Shown here piece by piece: positions 1 to 4,470 of a DNA stretch of 11,108 nucleotides. Made by a program: the position numbers and the translations under genes. The first letter of the stretch is position 1. Each line of letters begins with the position of its first letter. A model generated the notes under the pieces. It saw only the letters and a program-made list of their open reading frames with translations. It was not told the origin of the DNA and did not search any database. The DNA lies in contig CAZGKE010000114.1 in the NCBI GenBank assembly GCA_964526035.1, positions 1-11,108 on the forward strand, written 5' to 3'. The DNA is from DAOMOD01 sp964526035. GTDB taxonomy: Bacteria > Pseudomonadota > Gammaproteobacteria > Xanthomonadales > BPKI01.

Positions 1-2
1 CC

Positions 3-533
3 GGGCGGCGGGTGGTGCTGCTGATCGACGAAATCGACAAGGCCGACATCGAGTTTCCGAACGACCTGTTGCAGGAACTCGACCGCATGGAGTTCTTCGT
101 CCATGAGACCGGCGAGACCATTCGCGCGATCCATCGTCCCATCGTGGTCATCACATCCAACAACGAGAAGGAGTTGCCCGACGCCTTCCTGCGCCGCTGC
201 TTCTTCCACTACATCGCCTTCCCCGACCAGGAGACCCTGGAGCGCATCGTCGACGTTCACTTCCCCGGTCTGTCGAAGACGCTGAGTGCCGAGGCGCTGG
301 AGGTGTTCTTCCAGCTGCGCGAGGTGCCGGGACTGAAGAAGAAGCCTTCCACCAGCGAGCTGATCGACTGGCTGCGCCTTCTGCTGGCCGACGCCATCCC
401 GGGCGAGGCGCTGCGTGCGCGCGATCCGGCACAGGCGATTCCGCCCCTGTACGGGGCGCTGGTGAAGAACGAGCAGGACGTGCAGCTGCTGGAGCGGCTG
501 GCCTTCATGCACCGGCGCGCATCGCGGGGCTGA
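3..533 (+). CDS. MoxR-family AAA+ ATPase, 3' part (5' end outside window)
   Basis: The reading frame is open from the left edge (codon at 3-5), so the N-terminus with the Walker A motif is missing. The visible part begins with a Walker B motif (VVLLIDEIDKAD). It continues with the sensor-1 segment ITSNNEKELPDAF and the arginine-finger stretch LRRCFF, and ends in a helical lid domain (about residues 80-177 of the visible part). The spacing and the EKELPDAFLRRC motif are typical of the MoxR branch. These AAA+ ATPases act as chaperones, usually with a VWA-domain partner, in maturation or metal insertion of client complexes. The VWA gene starts 4 nt after this stop, which fits translational coupling and an ATPase/VWA pair. 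No client protein is visible here. The family call is firm; the physiological role is not known from sequence. Confidence 0.93.
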   Translation, partial: GRRVVLLIDEIDKADIEFPNDLLQELDRMEFFVHETGETIRAIHRPIVVITSNNEKELPDAFLRRCFFHYIAFPDQETLERIVDVHFPGLSKTLSAEALEVFFQLREVPGLKKKPSTSELIDWLRLLLADAIPGEALRARDPAQAIPPLYGALVKNEQDVQLLERLAFMHRRASRG

Positions 534-537
534 GGCC

Positions 538-1713
538 GTGTTCCTCGGCCTGTTCCAGTCGCTGCGCCGCTTCGGCGTGCCGGTGAGCCTGCGCGAGCTG
601 CTCGACCTGCATGCCGCGGTCGATGCGCGCCTGGCGTTCGCCGACCGCGACGCCTTCCATGCACTGTCGCGCACCGTGATGGTCAAGGACGAGCGCCACT
701 ACGACCGCTTCGATCGCGCGTTCGGAGCGTACTTCGCGGGCATCGACCTGGCCGACATCGAACTCAAGGCGCTGATTCCCGACGACTGGCTGCGCCAGGA
801 TTTCCGCCGCGAGCTGAGCGAGGAAGAACGCGCGCAGATCGAAGCGCTGGGCGGACTGGACAAGCTGATCGAGGAGTTCCAGAAACGCCTGGAGGAACAG
901 AAGGCGCGTCACGCCGGCGGCAATCGCTGGATAGGCACCGGCGGCACAAGCCCGTTCGGCGCGGGCGGCTTCCATCCGAGCGGCATGCGGGTTGGACCCA
1001 AGGGCGGCGGGCGCAGCGCCGTCAAGGTGTGGGAGAAGCGCCTGTATCGCAACCTCGATGACAGCGCCGAGCTGGGTCCGCGCAACCTGCAGGTGGCGCT
1101 GCGTCGACTGCGGCGCTTCGCCCGGGAAGGCGCGGTCGAGGAACTGGACATGCCGGCCACCATCGAGGCCACCGCCCGTGACGCCGGCCTGCTCGATATC
1201 CGCATGCGCCCGGAGCGACGCAACGCGGTCAAGGTGCTGCTGTTTCTTGACGTCGGCGGCTCCATGGACGACCACGTGCGCATCTGCGAGTCGCTGTTCG
1301 CCGCCTGCCGCAACGAGTTCAAGCGCCTCGAGCACTTCTACTTCCACAACTGCCTGTACGATCACGTGTGGAAGGACGGCATGCGCCGCGAGCACGAGCG
1401 CATCAGTACCGGCAACATCCTTCACCGCTACGGACCCGACTACAAGATCGTGTTCGTCGGCGACGCCGCCATGGCGCCGTGGGAGATCACTCAGGCCGGC
1501 GGCAGCATCGAATACTGGAACGAGGAGGCGGGCGAGGTCTGGCTGGGTCGCATGACCCGTCACTTCCGCAAGACCGCCTGGATCAACCCGGTGCCGAAGC
1601 CGCAGTGGGACTACACGCAATCGAACCGCATCCTGCGTGCAATCTTCGAGGAGCATATGTACGCGCTGACGCCAGAGGGCCTGACCGAAGCGATGCGACA
1701 CCTGGCGCGGTGA
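538..1713 (+). CDS. VWA domain-containing (CoxE-like, COG3825-type) protein
   Basis: This 391-aa protein starts at GTG 538, four bases after the MoxR stop. That start gives an N-terminus (FLGLFQSLRRFGVPVSL) matching how the family begins. The N-terminal helical half carries VKDERHYDRFDRAFGAYF (about 50-65), followed by a charged coiled stretch (about 95-125) and a Gly-rich linker (about 128-160). The VWA domain covers the C-terminal half. Its MIDAS-like motif is DVGGSM at D238-M243, and FHNCLYDHVWKDG and GDAAMAPWEI (about 308-317) follow. The first MIDAS serine is Gly, which I recall as normal for this subfamily. The later loop has Ala where I recall homologues having Ser (GDASMSP). It is probably the partner of the upstream MoxR ATPase as a substrate adaptor. 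The client is unknown. Confidence 0.9.
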   Translation: MFLGLFQSLRRFGVPVSLRELLDLHAAVDARLAFADRDAFHALSRTVMVKDERHYDRFDRAFGAYFAGIDLADIELKALIPDDWLRQDFRRELSEEERAQIEALGGLDKLIEEFQKRLEEQKARHAGGNRWIGTGGTSPFGAGGFHPSGMRVGPKGGGRSAVKVWEKRLYRNLDDSAELGPRNLQVALRRLRRFAREGAVEELDMPATIEATARDAGLLDIRMRPERRNAVKVLLFLDVGGSMDDHVRICESLFAACRNEFKRLEHFYFHNCLYDHVWKDGMRREHERISTGNILHRYGPDYKIVFVGDAAMAPWEITQAGGSIEYWNEEAGEVWLGRMTRHFRKTAWINPVPKPQWDYTQSNRILRAIFEEHMYALTPEGLTEAMRHLAR

Positions 1714-1733
1714 TCTGACAGAAAGCTCGTGCC

Positions 1734-1845
1734 GGCAGGAGCGCACCTGTGCGCGATCGTCCCTTCGCATCGGTGCCGCAACCGGGTCGCCCGCGGGTGG
1801 GCTCCTGCAAAAAAGCCGTGCCAGGTATGCGCGACCGTTGCGTCG
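1734..1845. repeat. REP (GTAG/GCAG-headed) palindrome cluster 1
   Basis: Two 25-nt REP units face each other: 1734-1758 on the plus strand and 1785-1809 inverted. GCAGGAGC at 1735-1742 is the reverse complement of GCTCCTGC at 1801-1808, so the pair forms a REPIN-like doublet. Each unit has a GCAGGAG head, a short GC-rich hairpin and a CGAYC end. A third, decayed unit follows at about 1819-1845 (GCCAGGTA then TGCGCGACCG). The linker AAGCCGTGCCA recurs in the second cluster near 4279-4289. This resembles the GTAG REPs (SMAG elements) of Stenotrophomonas and relatives, which are normally mobilised by RAYT transposases. No RAYT gene is in the window. Confidence 0.75.
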
Positions 1846-1875
1846 CTTCGATGCCTTGCCCGTGTCGCCCGTGGG

Positions 1876-1956
1876 GGGCTACGACCGCGCGCCGTGCAGA
1901 TGCAAGAGGATCGAAGGACGCGGCAGATTCGTAGCCCGAAAGAAGCGCATATGCGC
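1876..1956. repeat. 9-bp inverted repeat plus 12-bp perfect palindrome
   Basis: GGGCTACGA (1876-1884) is exactly inverted as TCGTAGCCC (1929-1937), enclosing 44 nt. Shortly after lies the perfect palindrome GCGCATATGCGC (1945-1956), which ends 39 bp before the predicted -35 box at 1996. The inverted repeat looks like a TAGCCCG-type interspersed repeat common in Xanthomonads. The palindrome could be an operator for the downstream small transcript, but no factor can be assigned. Confidence 0.45.
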
Positions 1957-1995
1957 CATCAGCGACCGTCTGTCGGCAAATCGCGCCTTTGCCTG

Positions 1996-2024
1996 TTGCA
2001 ATGCACCGCGTACCGGCGTATCTT
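1996..2024 (+). promoter_or_regulatory. Sigma70-type promoter for the 2031-2271 small transcript
   Basis: TTGCAA (1996-2001) and TATCTT (2019-2024) are separated by exactly 17 bp, an optimal spacing with 4/6 matches in each box. Transcription would start near 2031. The first structure it meets would be a small hairpin (CGCCCC 2028-2033 with GGGGCG 2044-2049). An intrinsic terminator about 240 nt downstream on the same strand supports a discrete unit. This is a prediction from motif and context only. Confidence 0.55.
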
Positions 2025-2071
2025 CCGCGCCCCTCGCCCACACGGGGCGTGCGACTGAACTGAATTCGACC

Positions 2072-2185
2072 ATGAGCCTTTCAATCCACATCGCCAAAGC
2101 GCACCCATCGCTGCCACGCGGCTTCGCCGCGCGTGCGTGCATGGCCGATCGCCGCTGGGCGAGCAAAGGCCTCTCCATCGACTGA
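2072..2185 (+). CDS. Possible 37-aa small protein
   Basis: ATG 2072 to TGA 2183-2185 encodes a basic 37-residue peptide beginning MSLSIHIAKAHPSL and ending WASKGLSID. It has no signal peptide, membrane segment or recognised domain. In favour: it lies wholly within the small transcript, ends just before the 2198-2222 hairpin, and 29 of its 37 sense codons end in G or C. Against: no Shine-Dalgarno sequence precedes the ATG (the upstream bases are GAATTCGACC), and I know no homologue. A longer reading from 1838 in the same frame would start before the predicted promoter and is not supported. Confidence 0.3.
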   Translation: MSLSIHIAKAHPSLPRGFAARACMADRRWASKGLSID

Positions 2186-2197
2186 TCTTCCGCATAT

Positions 2198-2222
2198 GGG
2201 AGGTCGGTCGCCCCGACCTCCC
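2198..2222 (+). other. Perfect 10-bp hairpin upstream of the terminator
   Basis: GGGAGGTCGG (2198-2207) pairs fully with CCGACCTCCC (2213-2222) around the loop TCGCC. It lies 11 nt before the intrinsic terminator stem, so the transcript would end with two consecutive hairpins. Such a layout is common for stable sRNA 3' ends. Confidence 0.7.
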
Positions 2223-2233
2223 GAGGCAACGCG

Positions 2234-2271
2234 AACGCCCTCGGGATCACATTCCGGGGGCGTTTTCTTTT
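2234..2271 (+). terminator. Intrinsic terminator of the small transcript
   Basis: AACGCCCTCGG (2234-2244) pairs over 11 bp (one T-G wobble) with CCGGGGGCGTT (2254-2264) around a 9-nt loop. The T-rich tract TTTTCTTTT (2263-2271) follows. This is a textbook rho-independent terminator on the plus strand. Confidence 0.88.
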
Positions 2272-2330
2272 GCGCGTTCGCCAAGGGAGTCAAGACCGCC
2301 AACGAATTCGCGGCGCAGGCCGCACAACGA

Positions 2331-2362
2331 ATTGGCGCTTCGCCGAAAGGCGAGGCGCCAAT
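2331..2362 (+). other. 14-bp stem-loop with GAAA tetraloop
   Basis: Bases 2331-2344 pair with 2349-2362 over 14 continuous base pairs (one T-G wobble) around GAAA. ATTGGCGC on the left matches GCGCCAAT on the right. There is no T tract after it, so it is not a classic terminator. It may be the 5' structural element of the RNA region that continues through the tRNA-like sequences, or an mRNA-stabilising hairpin. The bases from 2363 to 2470 show no gene and no convincing promoter. Confidence 0.7.
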
Positions 2363-2470
2363 GGGAAGCATCACTTCAAGGGTCTCTAGCGGTACAGGTT
2401 CCGAATCCTGGCCGGTGCGCGCGGCGTTGCCGTGGCGTATGCCTGGGGCCGGCGGAGGGTGTTTCGCCGA

Positions 2471-2541
2471 GACGATAGCTCAGTTGGGAGAGCAGGCGAG
2501 GATCACTCGCTTGACGCCGGTTCGATTCCGGCTCGTCACCA
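2471..2541 (+). ncRNA. tRNA-like element 1 (5-bp acceptor stem, ends ACCA)
   Basis: A full cloverleaf can be drawn. Acceptor GACGA (2471-2475) pairs with TCGTC (2533-2537). TA is at positions 8-9. D-stem GCTC/GAGC (2478-2493) has loop AGTTGGGA. Anticodon stem GGCGA/TCGCT (2495-2511) has a 7-nt loop, GGATCAC. The variable loop is TGAC. T-stem GCCGG/CCGGC (2516-2532) has the canonical loop TTCGATT. The element ends exactly in ACCA (2538-2541). Two features argue against a decoding tRNA. The acceptor stem is 5 bp, not 7, and extending it to 7 meets an A-A mismatch and loses the CCA register. The anticodon loop also has G instead of U at position 33. The G18G19-like and T-loop bases needed for the elbow are kept. 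I call it a tRNA mimic or tRNA-derived RNA; a decayed tRNA gene is the alternative. Confidence 0.75.
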
Positions 2542-2610
2542 TTGGATAGCTCAGTTGGGTAGAGCATCAGCTTCGGGAGCTGAAAGTCGCGGGTTCGATT
2601 CCCGCTCCAG
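2542..2610 (+). ncRNA. tRNA-like element 2 (Pro-CGG-like anticodon loop, 5-bp acceptor stem)
   Basis: This element starts at the base after element 1's ACCA. Acceptor TTGGA (2542-2546) pairs with TCCAG (2606-2610), with one wobble. TA follows. D-arm GCTC-AGTTGGGTA-GAGC spans 2549-2565. Anticodon stem TCAGC/GCTGA (2567-2583) is perfect, with loop TTCGGGA giving U33 and anticodon CGG. That loop is identical to the one I recall from E. coli proK. The variable loop is AAGTC, and T-arm GCGGG-TTCGATT-CCCGC spans 2589-2605. No CCA follows (AACT at 2611-2614), and a 7-bp acceptor would contain mismatches. It shares the D-arm and T-loop with element 1, so the two may come from a duplication. It is probably not a functional tRNA-Pro, although an automated tool might call it one. 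Confidence 0.75.
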
Positions 2611-2611
2611 A

Positions 2612-2803
2612 ACTGCCTTCAACGCAGTGAAACCGGGACGCAAGTCCCACACCAGGAAGCGCCCCGTGCGGCGGTTCGGCGACCAAGGCTTCGGCCGTGG
2701 TCGCCGGGACAAGGCAGCGGCGGCACGGCCGGGTCCGCATCCCCGAGGCGGGCGGGCCGGCGCATGAAGCCTACTTGCGACGGCGGCCTCGTCGCAGGTG
2801 GGC
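2612..2803 (+). ncRNA. Highly structured RNA segment following the tRNA-like pair
   Basis: Four stem-loops follow the tRNA-like pair. (1) ACTGC/GCAGT (2612-2628) is a 5-bp stem with a 7-nt loop, CTTCAAC. (2) GGGAC-GCAA-GTCCC (2635-2648) has a GNRA tetraloop. (3) 2677-2706 is a 9-bp stem, an A-G mismatch, then GGC-TTCG-GCC with a canonical UUCG tetraloop. (4) 2769-2782 pairs with 2790-2803 over 14 bp (two wobbles) around a 7-nt loop, GCGGCCT. The reading frames across it are low-complexity Arg/Gly/Pro/Ala and look non-coding. I infer either one long noncoding RNA with the tRNA-like elements or the structured 5' leader of the slipin mRNA. High GC makes short hairpins cheap, but the UUCG and 14-bp stems are unlikely by chance. 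Confidence 0.5.
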
Positions 2804-2840
2804 GGAAGCACCGGTCTCCCCGTCGAGGGCGTACGAACTC

Positions 2841-2875
2841 CGCCCTGCCGGCGTCAGGGGCGCTTCCAACTTTTT
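2841..2875 (+). terminator. Weak terminator-like hairpin with delayed T5
   Basis: CGCCCTG (2841-2847) pairs with CAGGGGCG (2855-2862) with one bulged G, around a 7-nt loop. TTTTT at 2871-2875 comes 8 nt later, further away than in a standard intrinsic terminator. It may mark the 3' end of the structured RNA before the slipin gene, or be only an attenuating hairpin in its leader. Confidence 0.3.
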
Positions 2876-2953
2876 GTTCTGCTGCGCGGTCATCGGTCCC
2901 GCCGCGCGAGCTGGTCGAGCAAGCGGACCGTCACGTGAATAAGGAGTCACATC

Positions 2954-4084
2954 ATGTTGTGGATCAAGCGCGTCGTGGTCGGCGACGGCGAGCGCGGCAT
3001 CCTCTACCGCAACCGGCGTTTCGAGGCGGTGCTGATGCCGGGCGTGTACCGGCTGTTCGACCTGTTCGGCCGCATCGAGGTCAAGGTCTTCGACATCGCG
3101 CGTCCGGAGTATGGCGGCACCGATGTCGAGGCGCTGATCGCGGGCCTCGGCGGTGGGCTGTCGCAGCACTTCGTGCTGGCCGACCTGGACATGCAGAGCG
3201 TCGGCCTGGTGCTGAAGAACGGCAAGCTCGAAGACGTACTGGCACCGGGCAGCCGCCGACTGTACTGGAAGGGCCTGGTCGAGGTCGAAGTGCGGCCGCT
3301 GTCGCTGAACGAGGGACTGGAAGTACCGCAGGCGGTGCTCAAGCGGCTGCGTCAGCTCGGCATGCTGGAGCGGGTGGCGGTAACGCTGACCGTGCCCAGT
3401 GAGTCGGCCGGCCTGCTGTTCGTCGACGGCAAGCTGGAGCGCAGGCTCGAAGCCGGCGCCTACGCCTTCTGGAACTTCCAGAAGAACGTGGCATTGGAGT
3501 CCATCGAACTGCGGGTGCAGTCGATGGAGGTGTCCGGCCAGGAGTTGCTGACCCGCGACAAGGTGTCGCTGCGGGTCAACCTGGCGGCCAGCGTGCGTGT
3601 CACCGACCCGGTCGCGGTACGGACCAAGGTCGCGAAGTACAACGACTACGTGTACCGGGAACTGCAGTACGGCTTGCGCAAGGCGGTCTCCGCCAAGTCG
3701 CTGGACGAGCTGTTGGGCGACAAGGCCTCGCTGGATGCCGACATCTTCGCCTACGTGCGTGGTCGCGTGGCCGAACTCGGCATCGAGGTGTTGGGCGTGG
3801 GCGTCAAGGACGTGATCCTGCCGGGTGAGATGAAGGAGATCCTCAACTCGGTGGTGCAGGCGGAGAAGGCGGCCCAGGCCAACGTGATCCGCCGGCGTGA
3901 GGAAGCCAACGCCACGCGCAGCCTGCTGAACACCGCACGGCTGATCGAGGAAAGCCCGACCCTGATGCGCCTCAAGGAGTTGGAGGCACTGGAGAAGGTC
4001 ACGGAGAAGATCGACAAGCTGACCGTGTTCGGCGGCCTGGATGGCGTGCTGAATCAGCTGGTCAATCTGAAGGGCGGTCGCTGA
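2954..4084 (+). CDS. Slipin (SPFH/stomatin family) protein without membrane anchor
   Basis: This 376-aa protein starts at ATG 2954 with a strong Shine-Dalgarno AAGGAGT (2941-2947) 6 nt upstream. The C-terminal half is a Band-7/SPFH domain: LRVQSMEVSGQELLTRDKVSL (about 185-205), RVTDPV, then the helical oligomerisation segment GVKDVILPGEMKEIL followed by an Ala/Glu/Arg-rich coiled coil (VVQAEKAAQANVIRRREEANATRS in part, about 300-325). No hydrophobic N-terminal hairpin is present, so it is probably cytosolic or peripheral. The first 175 residues instead hold three related hairpin repeats (about 12-35, 82-105, 151-173; see findings). Slipins form rings or scaffolds at membranes. In several bacteria they occur, as I recall, with RtcB-type RNA repair genes and tRNA-like RNAs, which is notable given the elements just upstream. 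Its biochemical role is unknown. Confidence 0.92.
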   Translation: MLWIKRVVVGDGERGILYRNRRFEAVLMPGVYRLFDLFGRIEVKVFDIARPEYGGTDVEALIAGLGGGLSQHFVLADLDMQSVGLVLKNGKLEDVLAPGSRRLYWKGLVEVEVRPLSLNEGLEVPQAVLKRLRQLGMLERVAVTLTVPSESAGLLFVDGKLERRLEAGAYAFWNFQKNVALESIELRVQSMEVSGQELLTRDKVSLRVNLAASVRVTDPVAVRTKVAKYNDYVYRELQYGLRKAVSAKSLDELLGDKASLDADIFAYVRGRVAELGIEVLGVGVKDVILPGEMKEILNSVVQAEKAAQANVIRRREEANATRSLLNTARLIEESPTLMRLKELEALEKVTEKIDKLTVFGGLDGVLNQLVNLKGGR

Positions 4085-4137
4085 ACCATGGCGCGGTGCA
4101 AGCACCGACCAGGGTTCGGGCAACCGGACCTTCGTTG

Positions 4138-4170
4138 AGCGCCGCTCCGTCTGGAGCGGCGCTTTTTTTT
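4138..4170 (+). terminator. Intrinsic terminator after the slipin gene
   Basis: AGCGCCGCTCC (4138-4148) pairs perfectly over 11 bp with GGAGCGGCGCT (4153-4163) around GTCT. The run of eight T at 4163-4170 follows. It lies 53 nt after the slipin stop and isolates that gene from gdhA. Confidence 0.95.
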
Positions 4171-4254
4171 GACTTCATTCAAGTGCACACCCCCCGGATC
4201 AGTTCCGAGTCCGCACTGTCTACGACCATCCCCTCGCTTCGATGCCGCGCATCT

Positions 4255-4343
4255 GTCGGGGCTGAGGCCCTCCTACAAGAGCCGTGCCATGTAGGAGTGC
4301 ACCCGTGCGCGACCGGTCCGTCGCGTCGATCTCGGGGCTGAGG
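4255..4343. repeat. REP (GTAG-headed) palindrome cluster 2
   Basis: An inverted unit (4255-4277) and a plus-strand unit (4290-4314) are arranged head to head. CTCCTAC (4270-4276) and GTAGGAG (4291-4297) are exact inverted repeats, separated by AAGAGCCGTGCCAT. The hairpins inside the two units differ (GGGC/GCCC in one, GCAC/GTGC in the other) while the GTAGGAG head and CGAC end are constant. TCGGGGCTGAGG occurs at 4256-4267 and again at 4332-4343, so a further partial unit probably follows. The spacer matches cluster 1, so both belong to one REP family. Apart from this cluster and the terminator, bases 4085-4379 show no gene. Confidence 0.75.
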
Positions 4344-4379
4344 TTGCTCGCGCCGACCGGGTGGCGCTCGCCAGGAGAG

Positions 4380-4408
4380 CGGACACCCTGGACTTCCTGC
4401 GGTAGGAT
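4380..4408 (+). promoter_or_regulatory. Weak sigma70-like promoter candidate for gdhA
   Basis: CGGACA (4380-4385, 4/6 to the -35 consensus) and TAGGAT (4403-4408, 4/6 to the -10) are 17 bp apart. Transcription would start near 4415, giving a 5' leader of about 56 nt. It is the best candidate between the REP cluster and gdhA, but weak. Confidence 0.3.
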
Positions 4409-4470
4409 CACCGGGACCGCTCTGCGCGTCGTGCCGATGCCATGCGGACCATCAACGGGGAGGGGAAACC

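Larger units (their letters stand above)
2031..2271 (+). ncRNA. Candidate small RNA / short mRNA with intrinsic terminator
   Basis: A promoter-like element upstream and a strong terminator downstream delimit a transcript of about 240 nt. Internal structure includes hairpin CGCGGC-TTC-GCCGCG (2117-2131) and a perfect 10-bp stem with a 5-nt loop at 2198-2222, immediately before the terminator. The unit contains a 37-codon ORF (2072-2185), so it may be a small-protein mRNA, a regulatory RNA, or both. It matches no RNA family that I recognise: I checked from memory against 6S, 4.5S, tmRNA and RNase P features and saw none. It is not obviously an attenuator, because another hairpin and the tRNA-like sequences lie between its terminator and the next gene. 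Confidence 0.45.

Noticed and set aside
505..1770. 421-codon minus-strand ORF opposite the VWA gene
   Set aside because: It is a compositional shadow with no domain, and it runs into the REP cluster.
2395..2410. Third tRNA T-arm (CAGG-TTCCGAAT-CCTG)
   Set aside because: The stem has 4 bp, the loop has 8 nt with an extra C, and no D- or anticodon arm is found upstream. It is kept only as a side remark.
2471..2610. Two ordinary functional tRNA genes
   Set aside because: Neither supports a 7-bp acceptor stem without mismatches. Element 1 lacks U33 and element 2 lacks CCA. I therefore call them tRNA-like.
2432..2767. 111-codon plus-strand ORF across the tRNA-like pair
   Set aside because: Its translation has the strings DSSVGRA, AQLGRAS and GFDSRS, the usual signature of translating tRNA D- and T-arms. 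The rest is low-complexity Arg/Gly/Pro.
2272..2940. Sigma54 (-24/-12) promoter expected if this were an RtcR-controlled RNA-repair operon
   Set aside because: I looked for TGGCA-N7-TTGC-type spacing. Near misses (TGGC at 2410, GTTGCC near 2427) have the wrong distance.
2771..4123. 450-codon minus-strand ORF opposite the slipin gene
   Set aside because: The slipin has a strong Shine-Dalgarno, family motifs and its own terminator. The antisense reading is a His/Gln/Leu-rich shadow.
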